Source of the DNA: Margaritispora aquatica
Lineage: Eukaryota; Ascomycota; Leotiomycetes; Helotiales; Discinellaceae
DNA: 64,000 bases
Assembly (NCBI GenBank): GCA_007644065.1
Contig: VJWN01000008.1
Coordinates: forward strand, 1,490,411-1,554,410
Reading direction: 5' to 3'
A program made the translations under genes and the position numbers. Under the pieces are notes generated by a model. The model was given only the letters and a program-made list of their open reading frames with translations. It ran no database searches and was not told the DNA's origin. Below are positions 53,962-64,000 of this stretch, in pieces (the first letter of the stretch is position 1; each line of letters begins with the position of its first letter).

Positions 53962-55735
53962 ATGATAGTACGGAGTGTTTTTAGGTGTCCTGCCACGCGT
54001 CGATCACTGGTTCCCAGGAAACAGAAATTTCCTCTGAGTACACGTAGATTCTCGAGCAGCTCGACAGTCGCAAGCCCCAACACAGCATCGCCTCCAGCAT
54101 CGATGCTCGGCGCTTTCAAAGATGAATTGGACAAGATCGGACCTAAATTTGATATCCATGGATCACAAATTCGGATTCTGCGGGAGCCAAAGGAGTTCTA
54201 CAAAACGTTGAAGGTTGGTGGAAAGCTGTGAGATCAAGGGGATATACGCTGATGCTGGGTGCATGTATAGAGCAAGATATTGGCGGCAGAGAAGAGGATT
54301 TTTCTATCCACATTGTATATAGGAAAGACAGAACACGAGCTTGTAATCTTCACCGTTCCTCTTCGCTTGCATTCGTCCTGATGTGCTTAGATTTCTACTC
54401 TGCAACAAGCTTTGCGAGCCAAACCAGAGCTCAAACTAAGTATATTGACAGATGCCCTGCGCGGGACAAGAGAATCTCCCAATCCGTCATGTGCATCTCT
54501 TCTCGCACCTTTGGTGTCGGAGTTTGGCGCAGAAAGGGTTGAGATCAGGATGTACCATACCCCAAATTTGACGGGCTTGAGGAAGAAGCATATACCCAAG
54601 CGTATAAATGAGGGATGGGGACTGCAACATATGAAGCTCTATGGTGTAGACGACGAGATCATAATATCTGGGTGTGTTATTCTCCTCTGAACCTCCTCGC
54701 CTAATAGTTCGATGCTGAGTAAAATTTAGAGCGAACCTGTCATCCGATTATTTCAGTGATCGCCAAGACAGATATCATGTCTTCTCTTCAGCAGCAATAA
54801 CCTCATACTTCGCCTCCGTCCATCACGCTGTCTCTTCTCTCTCGTTTCTTGTTACCCCAGACCCACAGCTCCCTGCTGGCTACACACTTGAATGGCCAAC
54901 TTCAAATGTTTCTCCATCCCCTCTAGAAGCACCAGACACATACATTTCTCGTGCTGCAGCACTGCTCACGCCAATTATCCAATCTCCTGTATCTACTCAA
55001 GTTCGCGATAACTCTTCAGTCAATGAAGTGGCCCAAGAACCAAACACTACTATTTACCCAATATCCCAACTGACACCTTTCTTTCCCTCTCCAAAATCCG
55101 ACAAGTCAACAGAACTCCCAGCTCTCTCCAACATCCTCACACTTCTCCAAGCTCCAGCATATGCGTCCTCATCATGGACATTCACAGCAGGATATTTCAA
55201 CCCCTCCCCATCTCTCACGACACTCTTGCTCAAGGCATCGTCAACCAACAACACTGTTATCACTGCCTCACCATGGGCAAATGGTTTCTTTGGTTCAAAG
55301 GGCGTCTCAGGTCTCTTACCTGCTGCTTATACTCTGCTAGCTCGGCGATTCTTAGAGCGGGCAGAGAAAGAAGGTAGAGGTACAGACGTCACATTGAAAG
55401 AATGGAGAAGAGGTACAGTAGGGGAGAAAGATGGATGGACGTACCACGCCAAGGGATTATGGGTGTCGCTTAATGGCGAGAAGGAGCCTAGCATCAGCGT
55501 GGTTGGGAGCTCGAATTATACGAAGAGGAGTTATACGCTAGATCTCGAGACCGGAGTCATCATCGTTACGCAAGATGCAGACCTGAAGAAGCAGCTGCTG
55601 CAGGAGAAAGATAATCTAGGTGGGCAATGGGCTAAGGAGGTTGGCATGGATGAGTTTGTGAAAACAGAGAGACGGGTGAGCATCAAGGTGAGAGTGGCGA
55701 TGTGGATTGTATCATTGGTAGGAGGTGCTTTGTAA
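53962..55735 (+). CDS. PGS1: CDP-diacylglycerol-glycerol-3-phosphate 3-phosphatidyltransferase, mitochondrial, 536 aa
   Basis: Exons 53962-54213, 54271-54342, 54391-54671 and 54730-55735; introns 57, 48 and 58 nt, all in frame. The N-terminus (MIVRSVFRCPATRRSLVPRK) is basic and Ser/Arg-rich, a typical mitochondrial presequence. Core blocks are AEKRIFLSTLYIGKTEHEL, LSILTDALRGTRESPNPSC and the first PLD-type HxK motif HMKLYGVDDEIIISGANLS (His near residue 188), then DYFSDRQDRYHVF. The second is YHAKGLWVSL (His near 441), followed by VVGSSNYTKRSYTLDLE. PGS1 joins CDP-diacylglycerol and glycerol-3-phosphate to make phosphatidylglycerophosphate, the committed step to cardiolipin, inside mitochondria. 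A hydrophobic tail (VRVAMWIVSLVGGAL) may touch the membrane. It pairs divergently with NDUFA12. Confidence 0.92.
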
Positions 55736-56537
55736 GATTGGGTTGTGCTTGTGTTCCTCTTCTTGCGAGACTTGTAAGATTAGAGCTAGGAGGATGTAGG
55801 ATTATATACCCCTCGATTGAGCTCGTACCTGAATATACAGCACTCAGTGGCCACCTCTCAATTCATTGATATCAGTTCCAAACAATCTCGCGATATCTAG
55901 TGGTCTCGCACAAAGAGAACTGAGAACTTGCTATTGATTTCATCTACGTCTCTCAATGTCGGACACTATGCGCAAACGCTGTAGACCATCGACAATCCTC
56001 ACTAATCACGATGTCGCTAACTCAACTATACGAATCGTGTATTAAAGCCATGCGTCATTTCGACATTCTCAACCATTTGGATGGGTATGAGTCTCACTTT
56101 TCAGTGATTGATTCTCTAAATATGGATTTCATCTGTTTTGCCTGGCTTAGAGTCACCAATGAGAGACTTTGGATCTTCGGAAGCATCACTATACTGTACA
56201 AATTTTCCCTGGTGCAACCCTTGCAGGATCTTAGTTGTCCATGCTAACTTATGAACGTTTCATCGAAGCAATGTAAGTCAAATTAGTTGAGCCCTGTTGT
56301 ATAATTGATATTTTTCTATGTGCAGTCCAACATTGAGTCAACATCTAGATTATGTTGTGTATACTGTTCATCATGACAATATAGCCGCTGAAGAAAGCTT
56401 ACAGGGGTGGTGAGACAACACCCTGCAATCGAAGCAACAACTTGCTGCAGCTGCTGCGCCTATTCTTGGGCTCTGAGACGACCATGAGCCTGACAAGTGC
56501 ATAGCCTAGAGTGAGTTGCTCCTGAAGAGTTGGTCTG
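55736..56537. other. Intergenic, with a doubtful small gene
   Basis: A frame at 56011 (ATG, MSLTQLYESCIKAMRHFDIL) is followed by splice-like sites: GTATGAG near 56085, GTAAGTC near 56273 and TGTGCAG near 56325. No family fits and I could not build a convincing product. It may be a decayed gene or chance. Confidence 0.25.
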
Positions 56538-58582
56538 ATGAATCTTCTTTCTCAGTTCTTATTTCCAATTCTGCTGCTATTATTACCTTCCTCTCAAATA
56601 TACTATTTCATTCACAAACTATTAATGCTATCTGTATCTAACTTCACATTTCTTTTGCAAGATGCGTTGTCGGAACAGTCTCAACACCAAGCGCTGCTTA
56701 GAGCGGAGTATTTATTTCCAACATCAGATCTCACAACTTTACTTCACAACACTAGCTTCACTGACTCGTTACAATGCCTCAACGTGACGGACGGTGGTTA
56801 TACCCGCAGTTTAATGTCTATGAGTGATGGCTGTGGGAATGTTGAGAACATCTTTCTCAACTGGCCAAACTTTTACACCTGTTCATGGTATCCCTCACTT
56901 ACCCAGCAACTCGAAACACTTAGCGTCAACAGCACAGAAACTACGACTCTGAACAATCTAGGCGTATTCGAAAACCAGCGAGAACTGTCATCGGGTATAT
57001 CCTCAAGCGTTGCAAGTTGTCTAAGCGATTATTGCAAATCCTCCTCAACATGTCTAACCTTGGACAAGCAAGACTCGTGTTCTTTCGAAAACCTCCTTAC
57101 CACAAGCGATTCAGTCTCAACACTAAATCGAACCGGAGCCTTTGCCTGCCTACGAGACAATGTGTGTGCAACAACTACGGAAGTGAACCCAGACATTGGC
57201 GGGCTCGGTGTAACTTTCTAACATTCTCACTATCACCTGCACAACACTAACCTGCTCAGGTGATTGTTTCACTTCTCGTACAATACAGTATCTCACTCCT
57301 CGCTCTTCTTATTCATGCAACGATATACCTCAAGTTTCGCCTCACTTGCACAGCACACACCGATCCTACATTTCCATGCCCGGCGCAAAATGCATACAAA
57401 CACCACCTCTCCACTCTCCACAGCGCACTCACTGAGTTTCAAAAGTCGCAATGTTTCTTCGCTTCCACTCTTCAAGTCGCCTCGCTCATCTTGCTGCCCA
57501 CATTCTCCGAGGGCTCGCATATCAAAGACAAGATCCTGTTGCGCCTCACCTCCGCCAATGCCTTCGCACCCATTATTTTCTCGCTCGCACACTTGCAGCT
57601 TCTATCTTCTCACATCAAGCCCAAGGCCCCTAATTTACCAAATACTCCAAGAGATAAGAATAGGAATAACTCGATGTACCTTCTCCTCCTTAGCGCCTTC
57701 ACATTTGCCCTTGGAAGCGCGGTGTACTGGTTCTCCTTCCCACATTACGGTGGCGGCTTTGAGTATTTCCACTACTCGCCTCCATCGACCCCCATAATTT
57801 CATGTGGCAATATTGCACCATTCGCGCCTTGCTTCATGGAGAACCAGTTTTATCTGTTTGAGTTCGATGGCTGGACGGGGGAGAGAGGCATTGTTTATAA
57901 AGGCTTGGGTGAAAGCACTGGACTAGTGGTTTGGATATTCTCGTTCGCGGTGATTGTTTATAGGATTTTTGCTGCATTTTGGGAGAAGAAGGTGACATTG
58001 CGAGAGCGGCCGAGAGAGGTTTGGGATCAAATGGTGAAAGACATTAGTGTGCTTAAGCGAAAAATTGTAGGTTTGAGGCCACCAAGAGGTGTGAGAGTTG
58101 TCTTGGATCTTTGGGTAATCACAGCCATCACCGCTGTGCTCGCAAAAGTGGTGAAAGTGTTGAGGATGTTTCTCAGGAAAGGGACATCATGGTTATATAT
58201 CCAGATATTCCTGGGCTCGATCGCTGTTTTGATGCAACTTGTTTCAGCTATCCAAGTTCTAATATTGTCTGCCAATATCATTGCGACAGAAATGGGCTTT
58301 GGACAAATTGTGGCAGTCGGGATTTGGATTCCAATTTTGCTGGAATACGCCTATCTTGAAATCGGTAAGAGAACGGCAGCATTTAAATTGAGAGGAACAC
58401 TTCTAACATTGAATGCAGTTGGAGCTTACAGGATAAGAAACAAGAAACAGACAAGCACGCAACCTGTGCCAATCGTTGAGCCACCCGAAGAAGCTGAGGT
58501 TTCGGACTCAGAATCAGAGTCAAAACCAGCCTCGGTAGTAGAAATACTACCACGGCAACAAAGACGTTTCCCAACAATTTGA
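56538..58582 (+). CDS. Fungal multi-pass membrane protein, 664 aa
   Basis: Exons 56538-57209 and 57260-58582, with a 50-nt intron (GTAACT...CAG). The junction restores NPDIGGLGVIVSLLVQYSISLL. The N-terminal ~220 residues start with a hydrophobic segment (FLFPILLLLLP) and continue as a Ser/Thr-rich, Cys-containing, N-glycosylation-rich domain that is probably lumenal or outside. At least six membrane helices follow, for example SISLLALLIHATIYL, YLLLLSAFTFALGSAVYWF, GLVVWIFSFAVIVYRIF and LGSIAVLMQLVSAIQVLIL. The C-terminus is polar and acidic (EEAEVSDSESES). The arrangement matches a fungal membrane family I have seen without an assigned role. No transporter motif is recognised. Its stop is 50 bp from the stop of the convergent SDR gene. 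Confidence 0.82.
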
Positions 58583-58631
58583 GGATTTGTTCGCGATATC
58601 GCATTCCAGAGTATCAGAGCTAGGACCCTGT

Positions 58632-59627
58632 TTATACAAAGTCCACGCACACCTCCTCGCACCACTTCCAGAACTCTCCCGCTTGTCCAGTCCCGCCCTC
58701 CTTTTCACTCTTCAACGCAAGCGACAAGTCCTCCTTTGGTCCGGGATGCCATTTCCCCCACGGCACGGCATACCTTCCTCCATCAGCTACGGTAATCCCC
58801 TCGCTCAGTCCGCTCCACAAATTCGTGTACGCGCCATAAATCGGCGGATGCATGGTGATGCTCATGATCTTCCTCACGAGCCAAGGAGCCGGATCCCAGA
58901 TCGCCGTCTTCAGATTTCCCGGATTGTTAGCTAGGCTCACAATACCGTCTCCTTTCAACAACTTTGAGAACTCGGAAGCGAGAAACCAGTTCGCTGCTTT
59001 CGCCATTCCGTAGTTAAGGGTAGGGTCACCGGGGTTAGATGGACTGCGAAGCTCGGAGATGATGACGCCGCCGGGAGGTGCGTTTGTTTCGACGATAGGG
59101 GAGGCTGCAAAGACAATGCGGACGCTGTTTGGAGGTCCTGCCTTTGCTGCTGTGCGAAGGAATGGAAGGAGGAGTTGAGTGAGCAAGTAGGGTGCCAAGG
59201 CGTCGACACCGATGGTCAGTTCATGACCTTGCTCTGTGCGTGAGCCTGGTAGTGCGGCGCCAATGCCTGCGTTGTTGAAGAGAATATCTAGTTTGCTCTC
59301 TTGTGAAGCAAATGCTTGGACAGCTGGTTTAACGGTCGTTAAGTCAGAAAGCTCGAGGGGGATGAAGCGAATGTCGCCGCCAGTGACAGTTGTTCCTGGG
59401 TCTGCTTTGATAGTTTTGATCGCTGCCAGGGCTTTGGACTGGGAGCGTGAGAGCATATAGACTCTGCCTCCTTTCTGGTAGAGAATCTTAACGAGCTCAT
59501 ACCCAAGTCCAGCATTTCCTCCTGTGACTATGAAAACCTTGCCAGCTTGGGATGGGATGTCTTTCTCTGTGAAGGTGGGTGTGCCGGGGAAGAGTTGCGT
59601 GTATGCGGTTGAGAGTTTAGAAGGCAT
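58632..59627 (-). CDS. Short-chain dehydrogenase/reductase, 331 aa
   Basis: Single exon; start at the ATG at 59627 (MPSKLSTAYTQLFPG), the first in-frame ATG. The cofactor motif TGGNAGLG is at residues 35-42 and NNAG at about 108. The catalytic YxxxK reads YGMAK, with a Ser ahead of it in VFAASPIVE. SLANNPGNLKTAIW matches the usual post-catalytic loop. The layout fits the classical or retinol-dehydrogenase-like NAD(P)H-dependent family. The Arg after the Rossmann beta-2 strand (MLSRSQ) suggests NADP(H), by inference. The substrate is unknown. No biosynthetic core gene is nearby. Confidence 0.9.
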   Translation of the reverse strand: MPSKLSTAYTQLFPGTPTFTEKDIPSQAGKVFIVTGGNAGLGYELVKILYQKGGRVYMLSRSQSKALAAIKTIKADPGTTVTGGDIRFIPLELSDLTTVKPAVQAFASQESKLDILFNNAGIGAALPGSRTEQGHELTIGVDALAPYLLTQLLLPFLRTAAKAGPPNSVRIVFAASPIVETNAPPGGVIISELRSPSNPGDPTLNYGMAKAANWFLASEFSKLLKGDGIVSLANNPGNLKTAIWDPAPWLVRKIMSITMHPPIYGAYTNLWSGLSEGITVADGGRYAVPWGKWHPGPKEDLSLALKSEKEGGTGQAGEFWKWCEEVCVDFV

Positions 59628-60476
59628 TGTGTAAGACGATTTAATGAAGTCTGTTTGAATTGAATGATTCAAAAATGAGAAGTTCTGAGACTTGATATCA
59701 GTTTATATGTTGAAGTTCTCTGGCCTGAGTTACTCCCGTTGTACACTCGCTTAATTGAAGACCCACTGTTCTGACTGTCAGAAATGACGGGTAGCGTATC
59801 AGATCAAGAGAAACGCGACCAGGGTCAACTTTAGCTGTCAGAATGGGCTTCATGAAGTTCGGCCTTCAGAAACTCAACTTCGGTCTTGGAAGCCTCGAGA
59901 ATGGTAGGCGCTACGGCACTCATTGATTCGCTAGCCGGTTTAGGGTATCCTTGGCAACATTACAAAGAATATGAGTGTGACATTCTTGTACTTCATAAGT
60001 AGCAAGTACTGCATTCAGCATTGAGTCGTAAGAGGGTAAATAAAGAAATCCATGGAGTGAGATGGACTATGAATTATTTATGCAGTGCTACATGAGCTGA
60101 TCGAGATATGCGAGACCTCTCAATTGTAGCAAGTCTTGCATGCTCAGCGCTTTTGATGACAATCAAGGTTTCAGCGAACTCAATTGATATGAAGATACAA
60201 ACAGTCAAATGCCTAGAACGACTTTCATCCTAAATAATATTAGGATAGTGACTTGACTGTAGTTCAATATATTATTCAAAATCGAGGGAGGTAGAGACGA
60301 ATGCTACAGAACAGGTAGTGACAAAGATTACAAGTAGTTGTGATATTATGAAGTTAATCATATTTGCTCAAGTCTACTAGGGCATGGCAACAAAAACCCC
60401 CTCTAAGTATCCATATAATCCCAGTTTATCATTAACCATATCGTCATTCATATATTTCAAAATCCTCTTGCCACTT
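59628..60476. other. Intergenic, no feature seen
   Basis: About 850 bp, holding the SDR promoter and the 3' end of the MARVEL gene. Confidence 0.5.
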
Positions 60477-61112
60477 CTAGACCATAGCACCTCCACGCTT
60501 TGTTGTCTTGCCCTTGAAACCCAACGCAACAGTAACCAAGAAGCAGCCAAAAGTAACCCAAACGAAAGCAGTGGTAGCCTGAACCATACGGCAACGGTTC
60601 TCGACATCATAGATGAGATCCTTCTCATAGTTCTTAGACGTGGGGTCCCATTTGTATAAACTGGGCAAGAATAATTTATGTGTACCGATATATAGCTGAT
60701 CGGTACAGCTACCAGTCTGGGCCTGGACTGCAAAAGCCTGTATAGCACTGCATCAGAATGCGCCCAAGATAGCAACAAAATAAGGAGTACGTACCAAACC
60801 GCCAGCGAGTAGCAAGAATGAGGCGAGAGCATCGAGACAGAGCATTATGATGCCTTGGATAGGCTCAAAGAATAGAGCAAGAACACCCACGGCGGCGATT
60901 GCTATCCCCCCTCCGCCACAAGCAGCGCCGTAGTCGATGAGGCTTGGGTTGTGACCCAAGCCAAAGTTAGAAATGAGTACCGAGGATATAGCTAGAATGA
61001 CAGCGGAAAGGAGTAGCTAATCACTGTCAATACTTCAAGAGTCTTGTCGACATGTTGAACAGAGTTTGACAGTACTGACCTGAGCTACACGGAGACCGAG
61101 AGTGATAATCAT
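60477..61112 (-). CDS. MARVEL-domain tetraspan membrane protein, 171 aa
   Basis: Exons 61112-61080, 61016-60795 and 60737-60477; introns 63 and 57 nt, all phase 0. The first exon encodes only MIITLGLRVAQ. Four membrane helices can be seen: the N-terminal one running into LLLSAVILAISSVLISNFG, then GGGGIAIAAVGVLALFFE, GIIMLCLDALASFLLLAGGL and FVWVTFGCFLVTVALGF. A loop with GSCTDQ lies between helices 3 and 4. This is the common fungal MARVEL plan. Such proteins sit in plasma-membrane or vesicle domains, but no precise role can be given. The short basic tail KGKTTKRGGAMV ends the protein. Confidence 0.85.
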
Positions 61113-61928
61113 GATAAATCAGATAAATGAGATGAATACGAGCAAATGAGACTATATATTTTGAGGGTAAAGTGGTTGACTTGTGATGTTCGACAGAAAG
61201 TCTGATCAAGACAGTTTTTATGATTTGAATACTTAAATGACTAACTCTCTCCCTTTTCACAGGACATGTACCATATAAGAATACTTCATCACAGGCAGCA
61301 ATGCGGCACAGATCTTTGATATGACTCAATTTATAGAAATCATCCAGGTAAAGGAGCTCTCCCAGGCTCCAACCCCGCTGTGCCTCACGACGGTCAACAA
61401 CCCATCTCCATTCAACCACTTAGAATCCTGCAGCTATGCCAGAGATATGGTAACACAGCCCAATGCGACCCCAGTTTCACATCCAACCACCACATTTGAA
61501 GATCTCCTTGAAATCAATCACTATCCTTACAAAGCATTGGCTCCTCCTCGAATCGACGACCCATATCGAATGGAAAGTTTGGTAATAAACAAGCATTACC
61601 TATGGAAAGCTACATGTCTGTGACTCGTCAAAAACTTCCTGACATGCCTATGTCGTATTGAATGACCAGTTGCCTGCATCAAGAATATAAAATCTCGTAT
61701 CATCTTGATAGAGCGTACATGTTGAGCGAAAATAAGGAAGTAACATCAACAAAAACAACTCAAAAGATGCAAGCTGAAGGCAGACTTTGCCTCGGGTCTC
61801 TGCACTTTCCAACATCGTGACTGAATAAATCAATAAATTTGGTGATCCAACTGCAGCATGCAATATCTGAAACGCTCAGACCTGATCCTTCGCCCGGCAT
61901 CACCAGTCGTTGCACAATTATCGCCAAC
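61113..61928. other. Intergenic; one doubtful 100-codon frame
   Basis: An ATG-led plus-strand frame at 61321-61623 (ends INKHYLWKATCL) has no family and no upstream signals. I leave it uncalled. Confidence 0.3.
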
Positions 61929-62165
61929 ATGAAGGATGAAGATGCATCACACAGCCCCGGATCCCTCCCTGACTTGAACTCTCACACTGTTCGTGACACT
62001 TGTCGCCAGGACGTTTTGCAGATCTTGGGAAGAAGCTCAGTTGGGGTTGATGTCTCAAATCAGGCGGGCTTGCCCGCCTCGCTTGAGCTTGGTGAGCGAT
62101 TGGTCGCTCTCTACGACAACCCTCGACTGTCTCTTCGGTACATCGAGAACATGTTCCTTCGATGA
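61929..62165 (+). other. Upstream ORF (78 codons) overlapping the ureF start by ATGA
   Basis: A frame from the ATG at 61929 ends with the TGA at 62163-62165, sharing ATGA with the ureF start codon at 62162. It reads like protein in places (SLELGERLVALYDNPRLSL) but matches nothing I know. It may control ureF translation, be a separate small protein, or be chance. Confidence 0.35.
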
Positions 62166-63111
62166 CGGAAACGAGCGACTCGGCGAAGTTGCATTCGCAA
62201 TCTATTCATGATGAGATTGCGGAGCTAGAGCTGCGTCTCGCAGATGCCAAAGCGCGACTCAATGGCAACAGCAACGGGTCTCTCACCCCACCTCCAGCCA
62301 AGGTGTTAGATAGCAATGGTAAATAGATACATACCCTTGAGTATGTACGAAGAGCAAAAGCTGATGTCAAGCAGGACCATTGACAGCCTCACCTCACCAC
62401 TTCCTCCTCTTGCTCTCCGATTCCGCTCTTCCTCTGGGCTCCTTTGCTTTCAGTAGTGGCTTGGAGTCCTATCTCTTACACACACGACCCCGCTCATCTT
62501 TCCCCTCTTTCCTGACATATTCACTCTCTTCATATGCTTCGACAACCCTCCCATTCCTTCTCGCTGCGTATCGCAAACCGGTCGACCTCCTTGAGCTGGA
62601 TGATACACTAGATGCAGCCATTATGTGTACAGTAGGTCGGAGAGCTTCTGTGGCGCAAGGTCGAGCTCTGCTTTCCATCTGGGATCGCTCTTTTAGCTCT
62701 GCCTTGCCAGCTGGTGCTTCAAGCTCTGCGATTTCGTCATTGAAAGAATTTGCTGTATTGTTGCGTGGGACTTCCACAAACATAGCGAGCGATTTACCTA
62801 TGGCATCTGCGCACCTGGGTCCGTTATTTGGTGCAATCGCATGTATATTGGGGATGAGCATCCAGCAGACAGCGTATGTGTTTATGTTAAGTCATGTCAA
62901 AGCTCTGCTGTCTGCGGCTGTGAGGGCGAGTATATTTGGTCCGTATCATGCACAGAAGCTTTTGGCCAGTGTTGATGTTCAGGAGGGAATTCAGCAGGTT
63001 ATCGAGAAAGAGTGGAATACGAGTATCGCGGATGCTGGACAAAGTGTGCCAGTGATGGATCTGTGGATTGGAAGACATGAGATGTTATATTCAAGAATTT
63101 TTAACAGTTGA
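62162..63111 (+). CDS. ureF: Urease accessory protein UreF, 297 aa
   Basis: Exons 62162-62318 and 62375-63111, with a 56-nt intron (GTAAAT...CAG). The first exon gives a polar leader (MTETSDSAKLHSQSIHDEIA) predicted to form a helix, followed by LNGNSNGSLTPPPAKVLDSN. The second exon carries the UreF core: LLLLSDSALPLGSFAFSSG, then SYASTTLPFLLAAYR, LGPLFGAIACILGMS and HVKALLSAAVRASIFGPYHA. UreF works with UreD and UreG to load nickel into urease in the cytosol. The length fits fungal UreF. An upstream frame overlaps its start codon by four bases. Confidence 0.9.
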
Positions 63112-63242
63112 ACATCATTCTATTGTTGATGTTACGATGCTGAAAATGCAGCAATGCTGTGATACTTTTAGTACTTAATGACAGGTTCGAATTCATGCCA
63201 TGCCCAGACGAATCTCCCTACCCAAACGCCCTAATTATACCG

Positions 63243-64000
63243 CTAATCGCTATCACTATCATACGCAACCAGTGGACCTGAGGGTGCCGCTGGCTTTGGC
63301 TTTGTCGAGACAGAAGCCTGTGTACTTTTCAATGCAGCAAGCGTGCTGCTGGAAAAGATGCCGTTCTCTTCCACAGGAGCTTCCTCTTGCTCAAACTGAT
63401 CCGCTTCCAGCATAAGCATCTGCTCTTCCTCAAGCGACAAACCCTGTCTACCCACTGGGTTGACCGCATTGGCACCTCTCGCAAAATATACATCATCTGG
63501 TGCTTCGTATCCAACCAGACCAAAACCACCCTCAGTCTTCTTTCTTTTCCGTGCTTCTGGGTCACGGCCCTCAATTTGCGCCACGAATTCAGCGGGCAAT
63601 GCTCTCCGTACTGCTTCTGCTGCTTGCTCTTCGATTCTCCGTACCTCGCGCTTTTGTGACATGGGATTTGGGTCTGCAGTCGCCCACCTAACGTTGAGAA
63701 TCTCGCTGTGGTCTAACGATTGATGTGCCATAGCCTCCTTGGCAAACTGCGCATTGGCTTCGTTTGAATATGTGATGAAAGCAACACCTCTGGTATTGAG
63801 AACGCGTACTATAAGCTGATTAGTCTCTCGATTATCCAAGGAGCTGGATATACTTACTGCGCTCGACCTGACCCCATTCTGCAAAATGCCTAGCGACCAC
63901 TTCCTCAATATCATCTGTGACATGTATCCTGCCAACATATACTGTGCGATTCTGCCTCATGAAACTTCCAACACCTCCCATATCATCTCTATAGTCCGAA
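63243..64000 (-). CDS. cwc2: Pre-mRNA-splicing factor CWC2, C-terminal part (cut by window edge)
   Basis: Two exons are inside the window: 64000-63858 and 63808-63243, with a 49-nt intron (GTAAGT...TAG). The first carries RQNRTVYVGRIHVTDDIEEV and HFAEWGQVER; the junction restores VERIRVLNTRGVAFITY, giving a full RRM. Then come NVRWATADPNPMSQKRE, a basic segment, GFGLVGYEAPDDVYFARG and an acidic end (LVAYDSDSD). This is CWC2 (RBM22-like), a Prp19-associated spliceosome protein that contacts U6 snRNA. The N-terminal CCCH zinc finger expected for the family must lie beyond position 64000. No defect is visible. Confidence 0.88.

Noticed and set aside
45111..59627. Secondary-metabolite cluster (GMC oxidoreductase plus SDR)
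   Set aside because: They are 12 kb apart with housekeeping genes between, and no synthase core gene is present.
1..64000. tRNA, rRNA genes or CRISPR arrays
   Set aside because: I saw no tRNA T-loop/acceptor pairs, no rRNA sequence and no spaced repeats. A covariance-model scan would be decisive.

Overview
The window is nuclear DNA of a filamentous ascomycete (Pezizomycotina). Introns are short (about 44-96 nt) with GTAAGT/GTATGT-type donors and CTAAC-like branch sites. There are fungal-only families (DUF6536, 2EXR, MARVEL, fungal Mediator subunits, a SesA-NACHT-ankyrin receptor) and a DNA transposon that looks destroyed by repeat-induced point mutation (RIP). The 2EXR pair and overall gene style suggest Leotiomycetes; that placement is inference. 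I rebuilt 23 protein-coding genes, many of them multi-exon. Three (NDUFA12, PGS1 and the MARVEL protein) are only visible, wholly or largely, after splicing.

Left part (1-24 kb). About 3.9 kb has no convincing gene. Then come a conserved hypothetical gene (3957-4691), Mediator subunit MED5/NUT1 (5152-8333), two unrecognised single-exon genes (9345-10304 minus; 11975-12904 plus), a seven-exon DUF6536 membrane protein (13334-15905 minus), the ribosome-biogenesis factor NOP4 (16568-18961 minus), Mediator subunit MED19/ROX3 (19865-20888) and a large acidic hypothetical protein (21978-24011).

Middle part (24.8-44 kb), the most interesting. It holds a SesA-NACHT-ankyrin NLR whose ankyrin array is nearly identical at DNA level (24887-27896), an rvt-type domesticated reverse transcriptase (28585-31215 minus), an ankyrin protein (32422-34200) and a 2,380-residue fusion (34895-42319 minus). 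The fusion joins an SF1 helicase, an NFX1-like zinc region, three CbxX-type AAA+ ATPases and a coiled coil. It is divergently paired, across 331 bp, with an RG-rich fungal protein (42651-43950). I infer, without proof, a nucleic-acid surveillance or conflict neighbourhood.

Right part (45-64 kb). A secreted GMC oxidoreductase (45111-46991) is followed by two paralogous 2EXR genes (47162-47929 and 51824-52633, both minus). Between them lies a 2,874-bp hAT-type transposon (48594-51467) with a 13-bp terminal inverted repeat and a perfect 8-bp target duplication; its body is AT-rich and almost free of CpA/TpG. Next are complex I subunit NDUFA12 (53045-53785 minus, with a 7-nt microexon), divergently paired over 176 bp with mitochondrial PGS1 (53962-55735), a fungal membrane protein (56538-58582), an SDR enzyme (58632-59627 minus), a MARVEL protein (60477-61112 minus), urease accessory protein UreF (62162-63111) and the C-terminal part of splicing factor CWC2 (63243 to the window edge, minus). 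All functional calls come from reading motifs and recalling families; no database search was possible.
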